DNA of 64,000 bases, from positions 310,001 to 374,000 of the forward strand of contig NZ_CP120373.1 in assembly GCF_029892065.1 (NCBI RefSeq), in the 5' to 3' direction. Below the pieces are notes generated by a model, which worked only from the letters and a program-made list of their open reading frames with translations, was not told where the DNA came from and did not search any database. The stretch is from Sinorhizobium garamanticum. Its GTDB lineage: Bacteria; Pseudomonadota; Alphaproteobacteria; Rhizobiales; Rhizobiaceae. This document shows positions 1 to 11,112 of this stretch, in pieces. A program made the position numbers and the translations under genes. Positions within the stretch are counted from its first letter, which is position 1. Each line of letters opens with the position of its first letter.

Positions 1-1037
1 CCTCCGGCACGACGGGAGAACCGAAAGCGATCATCCGCGATCGCCGGTCCTGGCGTCTCAGCCTCGAAACCGGCCAGAGCTTTTTCGGGATCGGGTCCGG
101 AACGACAACCTATGCTCCAGGGCCGCTTGCCCACGGCCTGACGCTCTATGCGCTTGCCGAAAGCTTGAAGGCAGGCGCCGAATTCATCGGCGCCCACCAT
201 TTCGACCCCCGGCAAGCCGTGGCGACGATCGCAGCGAGGAAGGTCAAGCGACTCGTCCTGGTGCCGACGATGCTGCGACGGCTCTGCGAGCAGGTGCGAG
301 GCTCGACCACCCTGCCCTTAGTCGAAGCAATCACCGTCGCCGGCGCCAAGCTTACGCCCGCGGACCGGAAGGCCGCGCGCCTTGCCTTTCCCGAGGCGCG
401 CGTCATCGAGTATTACGGCGCGTCCGAGCTCGGCTTCATTACCGTCGCCGGTGCAGCCGACAACCACGCGCCGACGGCCGTCGGCAAGGCGTTCCCCGGC
501 GTCCGGCTCCAGATCCTCGACGAGGCGGGAGGTCGCCTTCCCGCAGGCGAGACCGGTACGATCTTCGTCGAAAGCGCGCTCATATCCGATGGTTATGTTG
601 CGGGCGGCGATGGCGCAGGGTTTCGCCGGCACGGCGATCTCGCAACGGTCGGCGATCTGGGCTTCCTCGACCCTGACGGCACGCTGCATCTGATCGGCCG
701 TTTTGGAGGGATGGTGCTTTCGGGCGGCAACAACATTTATCCGTCCGAGGTCGAGGCCGTTATCATGGCCGCCGACAATGTGAGCACCGTCCAGGTCCTG
801 GGCCTCGACCACCCCGACCTCGGCAGCGAGCTCGCAGCCATCATCGAGCCGCGCGGCGAGGCTTTCGACCATCTTTCACTCGAACGTCATCTTGCTGCCG
901 CCCTGCCGCGCTACAAGCATCCGCGCAAGATCTGGCTCTGCCGTGCAATGCCGATGACGGCCTCCGGCAAGATCGCCACCAAGGAGCTCCGGCAATGGAT
1001 CGCGGAGGGGAACGGTGCCCTTGAACGCCTCATATGA
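1..1037 (+). CDS. AMP-binding acyl-CoA synthetase/ligase, 5' end outside window
   Basis: Adenylate-forming enzyme that would activate a carboxylic acid with ATP and load it on CoA. The reading frame is already open at base 3 and begins inside the phosphate-binding loop (SGTTGEPKAI), so roughly the N-terminal third lies upstream of the window. Later motifs are in order: YGASELGF, the GDLATVGDLGFLD hinge region, GRFGGMVLSGGNNIYPSEVE and the C-terminal lysine motif MTASGKIATKEL. Its last 23 bases overlap the thiolase start, so the two are translationally coupled. The substrate cannot be read from the sequence; the neighbours point to a fatty or aromatic acid. Confidence 0.9.
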   Translation, partial: SGTTGEPKAIIRDRRSWRLSLETGQSFFGIGSGTTTYAPGPLAHGLTLYALAESLKAGAEFIGAHHFDPRQAVATIAARKVKRLVLVPTMLRRLCEQVRGSTTLPLVEAITVAGAKLTPADRKAARLAFPEARVIEYYGASELGFITVAGAADNHAPTAVGKAFPGVRLQILDEAGGRLPAGETGTIFVESALISDGYVAGGDGAGFRRHGDLATVGDLGFLDPDGTLHLIGRFGGMVLSGGNNIYPSEVEAVIMAADNVSTVQVLGLDHPDLGSELAAIIEPRGEAFDHLSLERHLAAALPRYKHPRKIWLCRAMPMTASGKIATKELRQWIAEGNGALERLI

Positions 1038-2214
1038 CCCGGCCCGCACACCCGTCATCATCGCCGCATTGCGTACCCCGATCGGCCGTGTAAACGGCAG
1101 CCTGGCCAAGGTTGAACCGGCGACGCTCGCCGCCCCGCTGATTGCCCGGATCATTGCCGACCTCGGCATCGACCGTGATGAAATCGACGACGTGCTGCTC
1201 GGTAATGCCGCCAACAGCGCCGGAAACCTTGCGCGGCTTGCGGCGCTCGAAGCCGGCCTGCCGGTTGCGATTCCCGGCGTCACCATCGACCGGCAATGCG
1301 GCTCGGGCCTCGAAGCCATCATACTTGCGGCGCGGCAGATTCAGGCCGGCGCGGGACGGTTCTACCTCGCTGGTGGCAGCGAAAGCGCCAGCCGCGCCCA
1401 CATCCGGCTTCGCCCGCCGCTTGAGCGCGACGAGGAACTTCAGCCGGTCAGGCGGGCGCGGATGGCACCCGATGCTATCGGCGACCCGGATATGGGCGTT
1501 GCCGCCGAGAACGTCGCTGCTGCCTGCGGCATTTCCCGCGAACGGCAGGATCAGTTTGCCCTGGAAAGCCACCGCCGCGCCGTTGCGGCCGCGGCGGTTG
1601 GGAGGTTCCAGCGCGAGATCGTTCCAGCGTCGACACCAGCGGGTCTTGTCTCCAGTGATGAATGTCCCCGGGCAAACGCGGCGGCCGAGACGCTTGCGCG
1701 GCTGAAGCCGGTTTTCGTCAAGGATGGCACCGTGACGGCCGGCAATGCCTGTCCGATCAATGACGGAGCCGCCATGGTGCTGGTAACGAGCCTCACCGAG
1801 GCGCGCCGGCTTGGTGTTCAGTTTGCCCTGGAGTTCGTCGACGCGGCGACGGCGGGCGTTGATCCGAACCTGCTCGGGCTCGGTCCGGTTCCGGCGATGG
1901 CGAAACTTCGCGCACGCAATCCGGCGCTCGATGTCGCCGCAGTCGATTTCATCGAATTCAACGAGGCTTTCGCTTCACAGGTTCTCGGCAGCCTCGACCA
2001 ACTCGATATCGCATCGGCCCGCGTCAATCTCGACGGCGGGGCGATTGCGCTCGGCCATCCCTACGGCGCGTCGGGGACAATTCTCGTCGTCAGGCTGTTT
2101 TCGCAGATGCTTGCGGCTGCATCCGACACAGAGGGCCTGGCGATGATGGGGATCGGCGGTGGCATGGGCGTGGTCGCCCACTTCCGCAGCCTCCGGCCCA
2201 ATCACGCGAGATAG
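1015..2214 (+). CDS. thiolase family protein (acetyl-CoA acetyltransferase-like) with altered second active-site cysteine
   Basis: 399-residue thiolase, the usual family length. GTG start with a GGAGGGG ribosome binding site inside the 3' end of the ligase gene. The acylated cysteine is present (DRQCGSGLE, Cys95), as are NEAF and the histidine motif GGAIALGHP (His348). The final family motif is normally C-x-G-G-G, but here it reads GIGGGMG, so the second catalytic cysteine is replaced by Gly379. This should weaken or change the Claisen/thiolysis chemistry. Thiolases normally cleave 3-ketoacyl-CoA or condense two acyl-CoAs. The 3' end overlaps the convergent thioesterase gene by 13 bases. Confidence 0.88.
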   Translation: MPLNASYDPARTPVIIAALRTPIGRVNGSLAKVEPATLAAPLIARIIADLGIDRDEIDDVLLGNAANSAGNLARLAALEAGLPVAIPGVTIDRQCGSGLEAIILAARQIQAGAGRFYLAGGSESASRAHIRLRPPLERDEELQPVRRARMAPDAIGDPDMGVAAENVAAACGISRERQDQFALESHRRAVAAAAVGRFQREIVPASTPAGLVSSDECPRANAAAETLARLKPVFVKDGTVTAGNACPINDGAAMVLVTSLTEARRLGVQFALEFVDAATAGVDPNLLGLGPVPAMAKLRARNPALDVAAVDFIEFNEAFASQVLGSLDQLDIASARVNLDGGAIALGHPYGASGTILVVRLFSQMLAAASDTEGLAMMGIGGGMGVVAHFRSLRPNHAR

Positions 2215-2603
2215 GTGGTCAGCCATTCGCGTGTGGCGACAGGCAGCGGCACCGGGGCATGGCGAGTGGGATCGACCGCCACCCAGACAATCTCGACCTC
2301 GGCGACAAGCTGGCCGCCAGCCTCGACGCGCACCGCAAAGCTCACCGAACTGCCGCCGATCTTCGAGACGTTGACGATGAAACGAGCCGGCTCGTCGTAG
2401 CGCAGACCGCGGTGGAAGACGCAGGCCGAGCGGCGCACGAGATAGGCAGGCTCGTTCCTGACGGTCGGCCGGTGGCGCCAGAGGTCGGACAAGGCAGCCT
2501 CTGCATGGGCGTAGTAGGCCGCATTGTGCATGTGGCCGTGCATGTCTATATCGCGAAACGGAATGCGGATTTCCGTTACATTTTCCCGTTGCGTGCCGTC
2601 CAT
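2202..2603 (-). CDS. hotdog-fold acyl-CoA thioesterase (4HBT type)
   Basis: 133-residue single hotdog domain, typical for the YbgC/4-hydroxybenzoyl-CoA thioesterase family. The active-site helix motif is clear: RDIDMHGHMHNAAYY, with the acidic residue and GH-x-x-N pattern. It is expected to hydrolyse an acyl-CoA to free acid and CoA in the cytoplasm. It is divergent from the MDR reductase at 2618 (14 bases between starts) and convergent with the thiolase, so the four genes form a compact acyl-CoA locus. Exact substrate unknown. Confidence 0.85.
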   Translation of the reverse strand: MDGTQRENVTEIRIPFRDIDMHGHMHNAAYYAHAEAALSDLWRHRPTVRNEPAYLVRRSACVFHRGLRYDEPARFIVNVSKIGGSSVSFAVRVEAGGQLVAEVEIVWVAVDPTRHAPVPLPVATREWLTTYLA

Positions 2604-2617
2604 GCGAGGCCCTCACG

Positions 2618-3586
2618 ATGCGCTCTTCTCTGGTTAGACAGTTTGGCGACCCCGGACAAGTGATCGAACTCGTCGATATCGATCGCGCCATGCCGGGAGC
2701 GCGAGAAGTCGAGATCGCCATCTCGCTTTCGGCCATCAATCCATCGGACCTGATCCCCGTCACGGGGGCCTACAGCGCGCGTACCGTGCTGCCCTTCGTT
2801 CCCGGTTTTGAGGGCGTCGGCGTGGTCACCCGGATCGGGGCGGGCGTAAAGGATATGAAGCCCGGAGATCGGGTGATCCCGATCGGCGCGAGCGGCCTGT
2901 GGCAGCAGTTCCTCGTCCGCCCGGCCGAATGGTGTTTTACCGTTCCGGACGACATCGACGACCAGCAGGCTGCCACGAGTTACGTCAACCCCCTGACGGC
3001 TCTAAGGCTCGTCGAGCAATTGCGAGAGCATTTCGGGTCGCTTAAGGGCCGCAGCGTCGGCGTGACCGCGGCCGGCTCCGCTATCGGCGGCATGCTCCTG
3101 CGCCTGCTCGCACTGGAGGAAGTGACGACGACCGCCATCGTTCGAAGCGAAAAGAGCATGAGCCGCCTTCGCCATGCGGACCGGACCATCGTCGCAGACG
3201 GCGTTAGCCTTCCGCCACGGCTCGCTTTCGACGCCGTGCTCGATGCCGTGGGCGGAACTTTGGCGGGTGGGTTGGTTACACGCTCCGTTCAGTCAGGTGG
3301 GATCTTCATCCAGTACGGTGCCTTGAGCGGTGTGCCGGTGCCGCAGGCGGCAATCAGCGGCCGGCTGGACGTCCGTTTCGCCTTCCTTTGGCTTAGGACC
3401 TGGGTGCATTCGGCCGGCCGCGATGCGCTCGAAGCCGCCTTCGAGCGAAGCTTTGCGGGTCTGCGCGACGGGCTGTTTGCCAGTCCGGTCGCAGCCATTT
3501 ATCCGTTGAGCCGTCTCGCGGAAGCCCTGGCGCATCAGGTGGATCCGCTCCGCGAAGGCAAGATCCTGCTCGATCCGCGCTGTTGA
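2618..3586 (+). CDS. zinc-independent MDR-family oxidoreductase, 2-enoyl thioester reductase-like
   Basis: 322 residues. The N-terminal GroES-like domain carries INPSDL and LPFVPGFEGVGVV, characteristic of the mitochondrial enoyl reductase (MECR/Etr1) and quinone-reductase branch. The Rossmann part has TAAGSAIGGMLLRL, the usual nucleotide-binding variant of this branch. No structural or catalytic zinc cysteines are visible. A NADPH-dependent reduction of a double bond in an enoyl thioester or quinone is likely; next to a ligase, thiolase and thioesterase the enoyl-CoA option is more natural, but that is inference. Confidence 0.82.
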   Translation: MRSSLVRQFGDPGQVIELVDIDRAMPGAREVEIAISLSAINPSDLIPVTGAYSARTVLPFVPGFEGVGVVTRIGAGVKDMKPGDRVIPIGASGLWQQFLVRPAEWCFTVPDDIDDQQAATSYVNPLTALRLVEQLREHFGSLKGRSVGVTAAGSAIGGMLLRLLALEEVTTTAIVRSEKSMSRLRHADRTIVADGVSLPPRLAFDAVLDAVGGTLAGGLVTRSVQSGGIFIQYGALSGVPVPQAAISGRLDVRFAFLWLRTWVHSAGRDALEAAFERSFAGLRDGLFASPVAAIYPLSRLAEALAHQVDPLREGKILLDPRC

Positions 3587-3648
3587 AAATCGGCACTTTC
3601 ACCGCGTGCACCATGGACCTCTGGCAGTCCGCGCACTAGTTTTCCGCC

Positions 3649-4578
3649 ATGGCTACGTTCCTCTACGAAAATCCGGTCTTCCTGGAGCACAAGGTTCCCG
3701 AGGGTCATCCCGAGCGGCCGGACCGGCTGAGGGCGCTGAACCTGGCGCTGGAGCATCCGAATTTTGCCGAGCTTAAACGGATCCGGGCGCCAAGGGGCAG
3801 CGAGGATCTGGTTCTGCTCGCCCATCCGGAAGAACACCTGAGGTCGATCGTCCGGGAGATTCCTGAAGAAGACATAAACCAGTTCGAGGCGGATACCTGT
3901 GCGAGCCCGCAGAGCCTTGTTGCGGCGCTGACGGGTATCGGCGGCGCCGTCGCGGCGGTGGACGCCGTCTTCGCCGGAGAGGCGCACAACGCATTCGTCG
4001 CGGCACGTCCGCCGGGACACCACGCCGAAAAAAAGAAGGCGATGGGCTTCTGCTTCTTCAACACGATTGCGATCGCCGCGCGCCATGCGCAAAAGGCGCA
4101 CGGGGCCGAGCGCGTCGCGATCGTCGACTGGGACGTCCACCACGGCAACGGCACGCAGGACATTTTCTGGGACGACCCGTCGGTGCTCTTCTGCTCGACC
4201 CATCAGATGCCGCTCTATCCCGGCACCGGCGCCAAGGACGAGACGGGTGTTGATGACAACATCGTCAATGCCCCGCTCTCGCCGAACAGCGGCAGCGAGC
4301 ATTTCCGCGACGCTTTCCGGACGCGGGTGCTCAGCGCACTCGATGATTTCCGTCCCGACTTCGTCCTGATCTCCGCCGGCTTCGATGCCCATCACCGCGA
4401 TCCGCTGGCGCAGATCAACCTCGTGGCCGAGGATTTCGACTGGGCAACCGGCCGCCTCATGGAAGTCGCCGGCAGGACCGCCGGCAACCGTATCGTCAGC
4501 CTACTCGAGGGCGGCTATGACCTGCAGGGACTCGCCGAATCGGCGGGTATGCATATTTTGAGATTGATGAGAGGGTAA
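3649..4578 (+). CDS. histone deacetylase-family amidohydrolase (acetoin utilization/acetylpolyamine type)
   Basis: 309-residue arginase-fold zinc hydrolase. The N-terminus has HPERPDRL; the paired histidines are in RPPGHHAEKKKAMGFCFFN; zinc ligands are Asp and His of VDWDVHHGNGTQ and the later Asp of SAGFDAHHRDP; the catalytic tyrosine is in LEGGYDL. All key residues are present, so it should be an active deacetylase acting on acetyl-lysine, acetylpolyamine or a similar amide. Its stop codon is 3 bases before the xseB start, so the two share a transcript. Confidence 0.9.
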   Translation: MATFLYENPVFLEHKVPEGHPERPDRLRALNLALEHPNFAELKRIRAPRGSEDLVLLAHPEEHLRSIVREIPEEDINQFEADTCASPQSLVAALTGIGGAVAAVDAVFAGEAHNAFVAARPPGHHAEKKKAMGFCFFNTIAIAARHAQKAHGAERVAIVDWDVHHGNGTQDIFWDDPSVLFCSTHQMPLYPGTGAKDETGVDDNIVNAPLSPNSGSEHFRDAFRTRVLSALDDFRPDFVLISAGFDAHHRDPLAQINLVAEDFDWATGRLMEVAGRTAGNRIVSLLEGGYDLQGLAESAGMHILRLMRG

Positions 4579-4581
4579 TTG

Positions 4582-4836
4582 ATGAACACCACCACGCAAC
4601 AGGACGTTTCCGCCCTCTCCTTCGAGCAGGCCGTCGAAGAATTGGAGCGTATCGTCTCGGCGCTCGAACGCGGCGACGTCGCGCTCGACAAGTCGATCGA
4701 GATCTACGAGCGCGGTGAGGCGCTGAAGAAGCATTGCGAGATGCTTCTGAAGGCCGCCGAGGACCGCATCGAGAAGATCCGGCTCGACCGCGCCGGCAAG
4801 CCGCAGGGCGTGGATCCACTCGACGCAGATCAGTGA
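4582..4836 (+). CDS. xseB: exodeoxyribonuclease VII small subunit
   Basis: 84 residues, the usual length. It contains the family core [19 protein letters not shown] and the [18 protein letters not shown] helix. The small subunit binds the large subunit XseA to make an exonuclease that degrades single-stranded DNA from both ends. ATG at 4582 is chosen over the TTG one codon upstream because it is the normal start and GAGAGG precedes it at a suitable distance. xseA is not in the window. Confidence 0.93.
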   Translation: MNTTTQQDVSALSFEQAVEELERIVSALERGDVALDKSIEIYERGEALKKHCEMLLKAAEDRIEKIRLDRAGKPQGVDPLDADQ

Positions 4837-4864
4837 GTTAGCGGGAGGAGGTTGTGCCAGCCTT

Positions 4865-5006
4865 CGCCCCTCATCCGCCTGCCGGCACCTTCTCCCCGCA
4901 GGCGGGGCGAAGAAGACTCGCGGCACACAGCTTGTTCCGTTCCGGACAAATCCTCGCGACAAGCAACTGTCCCCTCTCCCCGCGAGCGGGGCTAGGGTGA
5001 GGGGCG
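4865..5006. repeat. RIME-type rhizobial intergenic palindromic element
   Basis: The 284-base gap between xseB and the pirin gene holds a mosaic element whose ends are inverted copies of CGCCCCTCA (4865-4873 and 4998-5006). Inside are two more palindromes around CCCCGC/GCGGGG (near 4893-4907 and 4978-4991). The layout and end sequence match what I know of RIME1 elements of rhizobia; assignment is from memory, the palindromes are seen directly. Confidence 0.75.
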
Positions 5007-5120
5007 GCCCGCGCGTTCGGCGTTGCCGGTACGCGAAACACTGCGTCTCCCGATTGTCGCCACCGGAGCGGCAGCATTGAGGATAGTCTCAACCTATACG
5101 CCACCAACGGAGTGATTGCC

Positions 5121-6044
5121 ATGTCGTTTTTTCCGGGTCCCGATCCGCTCGCTGGTGACAAGCCCGCCTGCGACGCCATCGAACATCTCATCATTCCGCG
5201 CACCAGTGACATCGGCGGCCTCGCGGTTCGCCGGGCACTGCCGACCGCAAGGCGCCGCCTGGTCGGTCCCTTCATTTTCTTCGATCGGATGGGGCCGGCG
5301 CTACTTCGGGCCGGCCAGGCAATCGACGTTCGCCCGCATCCGCATATCGGCCTTTCGACCGTCACCTATCTCTTCGACGGCGAGATCAAGCACCGCGACA
5401 GCCTCGGCACCGAAATGGTGATCCGCCCCGGAGACGTAAACCTTATGACCGCTGGCCGCGGCATCGTGCATTCCGAACGCTCACCGGAAAATCAGCGCAA
5501 CCACGAACGTTCGCTGTCGGGCCTGCAAACCTGGCTGGCGCTCCCTGACCACAAGGAAGAAATCGACCCGCTCTTCGATCACACGGAAAAGCATATGCTG
5601 CCGGCTCTTTCCGATGGCGGCGTCCAGGCGCGCGTTGTCATCGGGGGGTTCGAGGGTGCGACCTCGCCGGTCTCCACCTTTACCGATACGATTTACGTCG
5701 ACCTGATGATCGAACCGGGCAAGAGCGCGCCGTTTGCGGCCAATTGGGAAGAACGGGCGCTCTACATCCTTTCCGGTGAAGCGATCATCGCCGGCGATCA
5801 CTTTGCCGACAACCAGCTGCTCGTCTTCCGCCCCGGCGATGAAATCACCGTGACGGCGGGTCCTGCGGGCTGTCACGTCATGCTGTTCGGTGGCGCCGCT
5901 CTCGGCTCGCCGCGCCACATCTGGTGGAATTTCGTTTCCTCGTCCAAGGACCGGATCGACAAGGCAAAGGAAGAATGGCGCACCGGGCGCTTCGATATCG
6001 TGCCGGGGGACGAGGAAGAGTTCATACCTTTGCCCGAAAGCTAA
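5121..6044 (+). CDS. pirin family protein (bicupin)
   Basis: 307 residues from ATG 5121 (preceded by AACGGAG; a GTG at 5112 is in frame but lies in that site). The N-terminal cupin carries the metal ligands of pirins: RPHPHIGLSTVTYLFDG, then MTAGRGIVHSERS with His and Glu. A C-terminal pirin_C cupin follows. Bacterial pirins bind iron and include quercetinase-like dioxygenases and redox-sensing regulators of metabolism; which one applies here is not visible. It stands alone between the RIME element and dxs. Confidence 0.9.
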   Translation: MSFFPGPDPLAGDKPACDAIEHLIIPRTSDIGGLAVRRALPTARRRLVGPFIFFDRMGPALLRAGQAIDVRPHPHIGLSTVTYLFDGEIKHRDSLGTEMVIRPGDVNLMTAGRGIVHSERSPENQRNHERSLSGLQTWLALPDHKEEIDPLFDHTEKHMLPALSDGGVQARVVIGGFEGATSPVSTFTDTIYVDLMIEPGKSAPFAANWEERALYILSGEAIIAGDHFADNQLLVFRPGDEITVTAGPAGCHVMLFGGAALGSPRHIWWNFVSSSKDRIDKAKEEWRTGRFDIVPGDEEEFIPLPES

Positions 6045-6180
6045 ATTTCGTTAAGCTCTTGGTTGAAGTCGCAGGAAAGCCTAATTTTGCATTCAACGGC
6101 GATAGCGTCTAAAGAGCCGTTCCGACGAACATTATCAACAGTTCGCGCGCCTTTTCTCCGGCGCGCATGAGGCATGCAGC

Positions 6181-8118
6181 GTGACACAACTGCCAACCAA
6201 TCCTATGCCGGCGACACCATTGCTTGATCAGGTTAAGTTCCCCGACGATCTGAAGAAGATCGACGACAGGGATCTGCCGCAGCTGGCAAGTGAACTGCGC
6301 GCGGAAATGATCGATGCAGTGTCGCGCACCGGTGGCCATCTCGGCGCCGGCCTTGGCGTCGTCGAGCTGACGATTGCGATTCACAAGATTTTCGACACGC
6401 CGCATGACCGCCTGATCTTCGACGTCGGCCATCAGTGCTATCCGCACAAGATCCTGACGGGGCGGCGTGACCGCATCCGTACCCTGCGCCAGGAAGGCGG
6501 CCTTTCCGGCTTCACACGGCGCGCCGAAAGCGAATACGACCCCTTCGGCGCGGCGCATTCCTCGACTTCGATCTCCGCCGGGCTCGGCATGGCAGTCGCC
6601 GCCGATCTCGACGGCAAGTCCCGCAACGTGATCGCCGTAATCGGCGATGGCGCGCTCTCGGCCGGCATGGCCTATGAAGCACTGAACAACGCCGGGGCGC
6701 TGGACGCGCGCCTCATCGTCATCCTCAACGACAACGACATGTCGATCGCGCCGCCGACCGGCGCGATGAGCGCCTATCTCGCGCGGCTTGCCTCCGGACG
6801 CACCTATATGGGCATCCGCGAGGTCGGCAAGAAGCTGACGGCTTATCTCGGCAAAAGTGTCGACCGGGCGATCACCCGCGCTGTCGAGCATGCGCGCGGC
6901 TATGTCACCGGCGGCACGTTGTTTGAGGAAATGGGTTTTTACCACATCGGTCCGATCGACGGCCATTCCTTCGATCACCTGCTGCCGGTCCTGCGCAATG
7001 TCCGGGACAACGCCAAGGGTCCGGTGCTGATCCACGTGGTGACGCAGAAAGGCAAAGGCTACCCGCCGGCGGAAGCGGCTGCCGACAAGTATCACGGTGT
7101 CAACAAGTTCGACGTGATCACGGGTGCCCAGACGAAGGCGAAGCCCAATGCGCCGGCCTATACCTCGGTGTTCGCGGAAGCGCTCATCCAGGAAGCGAGC
7201 CTTGACGATAAGATCGTCGCCATTACCGCCGCCATGCCGACCGGCACCGGCCTCGACAGGTTCGCATCTGTCCATCCCTCGCGTTGCTTCGATGTCGGTA
7301 TCGCTGAGCAGCACGCCGTGACCTTCGCGGCGGGCCTCGCGGCAGAAGGTTACAAGCCTTTCGCGGCGCTCTATTCCACTTTCCTGCAGCGCGCCTACGA
7401 CCAGGTCGTCCATGACGTGGCGATCCAGGGCCTGCCCGTCCGCTTCCCGATCGATCGCGCCGGCTTCGTCGGCGCCGACGGGCCGACGCATGCCGGGTCG
7501 TTCGATACGACCTATCTCGCCACGCTGCCCGGCTTCGTGGTGATGGCCGCCGCCGATGAGGCGGAACTGAAACATATGGTGCGCACCGCGGCGGCCTATG
7601 ACGAAGGCCCGATTTCCTTCCGCTATCCGCGCGGCGAAGGCGTCGGCGTCGAACTGCCCGAACGTGGGCAGATCCTGCAGATCGGCAAGGGGCGCATCGT
7701 CAAGGAAGGCTCGAAAATCGCGCTGCTTTCGTTCGGCACGCGGCTTGCCGACTGTCTGATGGCGGCGGAAGATCTGGACGCTGCTGGCCTCTCGACGACG
7801 GTTGCCGACGCGCGTTTTGCCAAGCCGCTCGACCACGACCTCATCCGCCAGCTTGCGCGTCACCATGAAGTGCTGGTCACCATCGAAGAAGGCGCTGTCG
7901 GCGGCTTTGCAAGCCACGTGCTGCAGTTCCTTGCAATGGACGGCCTGCTCGATGGCGGACTCAAAGTGCGGCCAATGGTGATGCCGGACATCTGGATGGA
8001 ACAGGCCAAACCCGAAGCCATGTATGCCGCGGCCGGGCTCGACCGGGCCGGCATCGTCTCGACCGTCTTCCAGGCGCTTGGCCAAAAACAAACTGTCGGC
8101 CTCGGGGCGGCTGGCTGA
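6181..8118 (+). CDS. dxs: 1-deoxy-D-xylulose-5-phosphate synthase
   Basis: 645 residues, standard for DXS. It condenses pyruvate and glyceraldehyde 3-phosphate with thiamine diphosphate, the first step of the MEP isoprenoid pathway. Visible are the substrate histidine region [15 protein letters not shown], the ThDP/Mg motif [16 protein letters not shown], the pyrimidine-domain GIAEQHAV and [18 protein letters not shown] start at 6181 with GAGG upstream; an ATG at 6205 is the alternative. A strong hairpin follows the gene. ispE of the same pathway is 47 kb away in this window. Confidence 0.97.
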   Translation: MTQLPTNPMPATPLLDQVKFPDDLKKIDDRDLPQLASELRAEMIDAVSRTGGHLGAGLGVVELTIAIHKIFDTPHDRLIFDVGHQCYPHKILTGRRDRIRTLRQEGGLSGFTRRAESEYDPFGAAHSSTSISAGLGMAVAADLDGKSRNVIAVIGDGALSAGMAYEALNNAGALDARLIVILNDNDMSIAPPTGAMSAYLARLASGRTYMGIREVGKKLTAYLGKSVDRAITRAVEHARGYVTGGTLFEEMGFYHIGPIDGHSFDHLLPVLRNVRDNAKGPVLIHVVTQKGKGYPPAEAAADKYHGVNKFDVITGAQTKAKPNAPAYTSVFAEALIQEASLDDKIVAITAAMPTGTGLDRFASVHPSRCFDVGIAEQHAVTFAAGLAAEGYKPFAALYSTFLQRAYDQVVHDVAIQGLPVRFPIDRAGFVGADGPTHAGSFDTTYLATLPGFVVMAAADEAELKHMVRTAAAYDEGPISFRYPRGEGVGVELPERGQILQIGKGRIVKEGSKIALLSFGTRLADCLMAAEDLDAAGLSTTVADARFAKPLDHDLIRQLARHHEVLVTIEEGAVGGFASHVLQFLAMDGLLDGGLKVRPMVMPDIWMEQAKPEAMYAAAGLDRAGIVSTVFQALGQKQTVGLGAAG

Positions 8119-8136
8119 AGCTTTACCCAGCAAGGC

Positions 8137-8167
8137 AAAAAGCCCGACCAATGCGGTCGGGCTTTTT
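8137..8167. terminator. bidirectional Rho-independent terminator
   Basis: AAAAAGCCCGACC (8137-8149) is followed by its exact inverse GGTCGGGCTTTTT (8155-8167), loop of five bases. It has a T-tract on both strands and lies between convergent dxs and the chemoreceptor gene, so it can serve both. Confidence 0.92.
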
Positions 8168-8191
8168 GTTTCTGCAAGGTCAACGTACCGA

Positions 8192-10132
<1,941 letters not shown>

Positions 10133-10356
10133 TCAGGAATACACGCGGACGCGCACCCGGTTCGGTGCCGTGGGAGGCCGGCCGGCTCGGATGGCGCCAA
10201 GAAACATGGGATATGGCAGAGGAACGGAACCGATCATGGTTCGTCGGGAAGGCTTTGCCAGCCGGGAAGATCCCACGCGTTGATTTAATTTCGCTTAATT
10301 CGTCGGCCGCCATCCTGATCTCTTGCATTGCGCCGCGCTACGCGCGATGACGGGCC

Positions 10357-11112
10357 ATGTCCACTGAAACAAACATGACGATCCGCCTCGACCAGTTGCT
10401 CCTGAACAAGGGTCTGGTCGCCAGCCGCGCCCGCGCGCGCGATGCCATCCAGCGAGGTACCGTCAAGGTCGACGGCCGCACCGTTACCAAGCCCGCCGCC
10501 ACGTTCGGCGAAGGCGTCGCGATCACCATCGACGATCCGGCGCAGGCGTATGTTTCCCGTGCGGCGCTGAAGCTCGTCGCCGCCCTCGACCATTTCGGCC
10601 TCGACCCAACCGGGCAGACCTGCATCGATATCGGCGCCTCGACCGGCGGATTCACGGAGGTGCTGCTCATGCGCGACGCCCACCATGTCGTGGCTGTCGA
10701 CGTCGGCCACGGACAGATACACCCGCGCATTGCGGAAGATCCGCGCGTCACCAATATCGAAGGGCTGAACGCCCGGGCGATGACGATCGCGGACGTCGGC
10801 GATCATGCAATCACCTTCGTCGTTTCCGACGTCTCCTTCATTTCTTTGAAACTGGCGCTCCCGCCCGCGCTCGGCATGGCCGAACCCGGCGCGCATTGCG
10901 TGCTGCTCGTCAAGCCGCAATTCGAGGCCGGCCGCGAGGCGATCAGCAAGGCCGGGCTGCTCAAGGATCCGGAGAGCGCCCCTGCCGTCGCCGCCGAATT
11001 GGAGCGCTGGCTTGTGGAGGACATGGGCTGGCGGAGCCTTGGTCTCATTCCGTCCCCCATCGCCGGCGGCGAGGGCAATACCGAATTCCTCCTTGCCGGT
11101 GTGAAGCCATGA
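10357..11112 (+). CDS. tlyA: TlyA-family 16S/23S rRNA 2'-O-methyltransferase
   Basis: 251 residues. An N-terminal S4 RNA-binding domain (RLDQLLLNKGLVASRARARD) is followed by an FtsJ-like SAM methyltransferase domain (CIDIGASTGGFTEVLL). The family includes TlyA, which 2'-O-methylates rRNA cytidines; the old hemolysin label is not supported by sequence. Its stop codon overlaps the start of the next gene (ATGA at 11109), so the two RNA modification genes form an operon. Confidence 0.92.
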   Translation: MSTETNMTIRLDQLLLNKGLVASRARARDAIQRGTVKVDGRTVTKPAATFGEGVAITIDDPAQAYVSRAALKLVAALDHFGLDPTGQTCIDIGASTGGFTEVLLMRDAHHVVAVDVGHGQIHPRIAEDPRVTNIEGLNARAMTIADVGDHAITFVVSDVSFISLKLALPPALGMAEPGAHCVLLVKPQFEAGREAISKAGLLKDPESAPAVAAELERWLVEDMGWRSLGLIPSPIAGGEGNTEFLLAGVKP

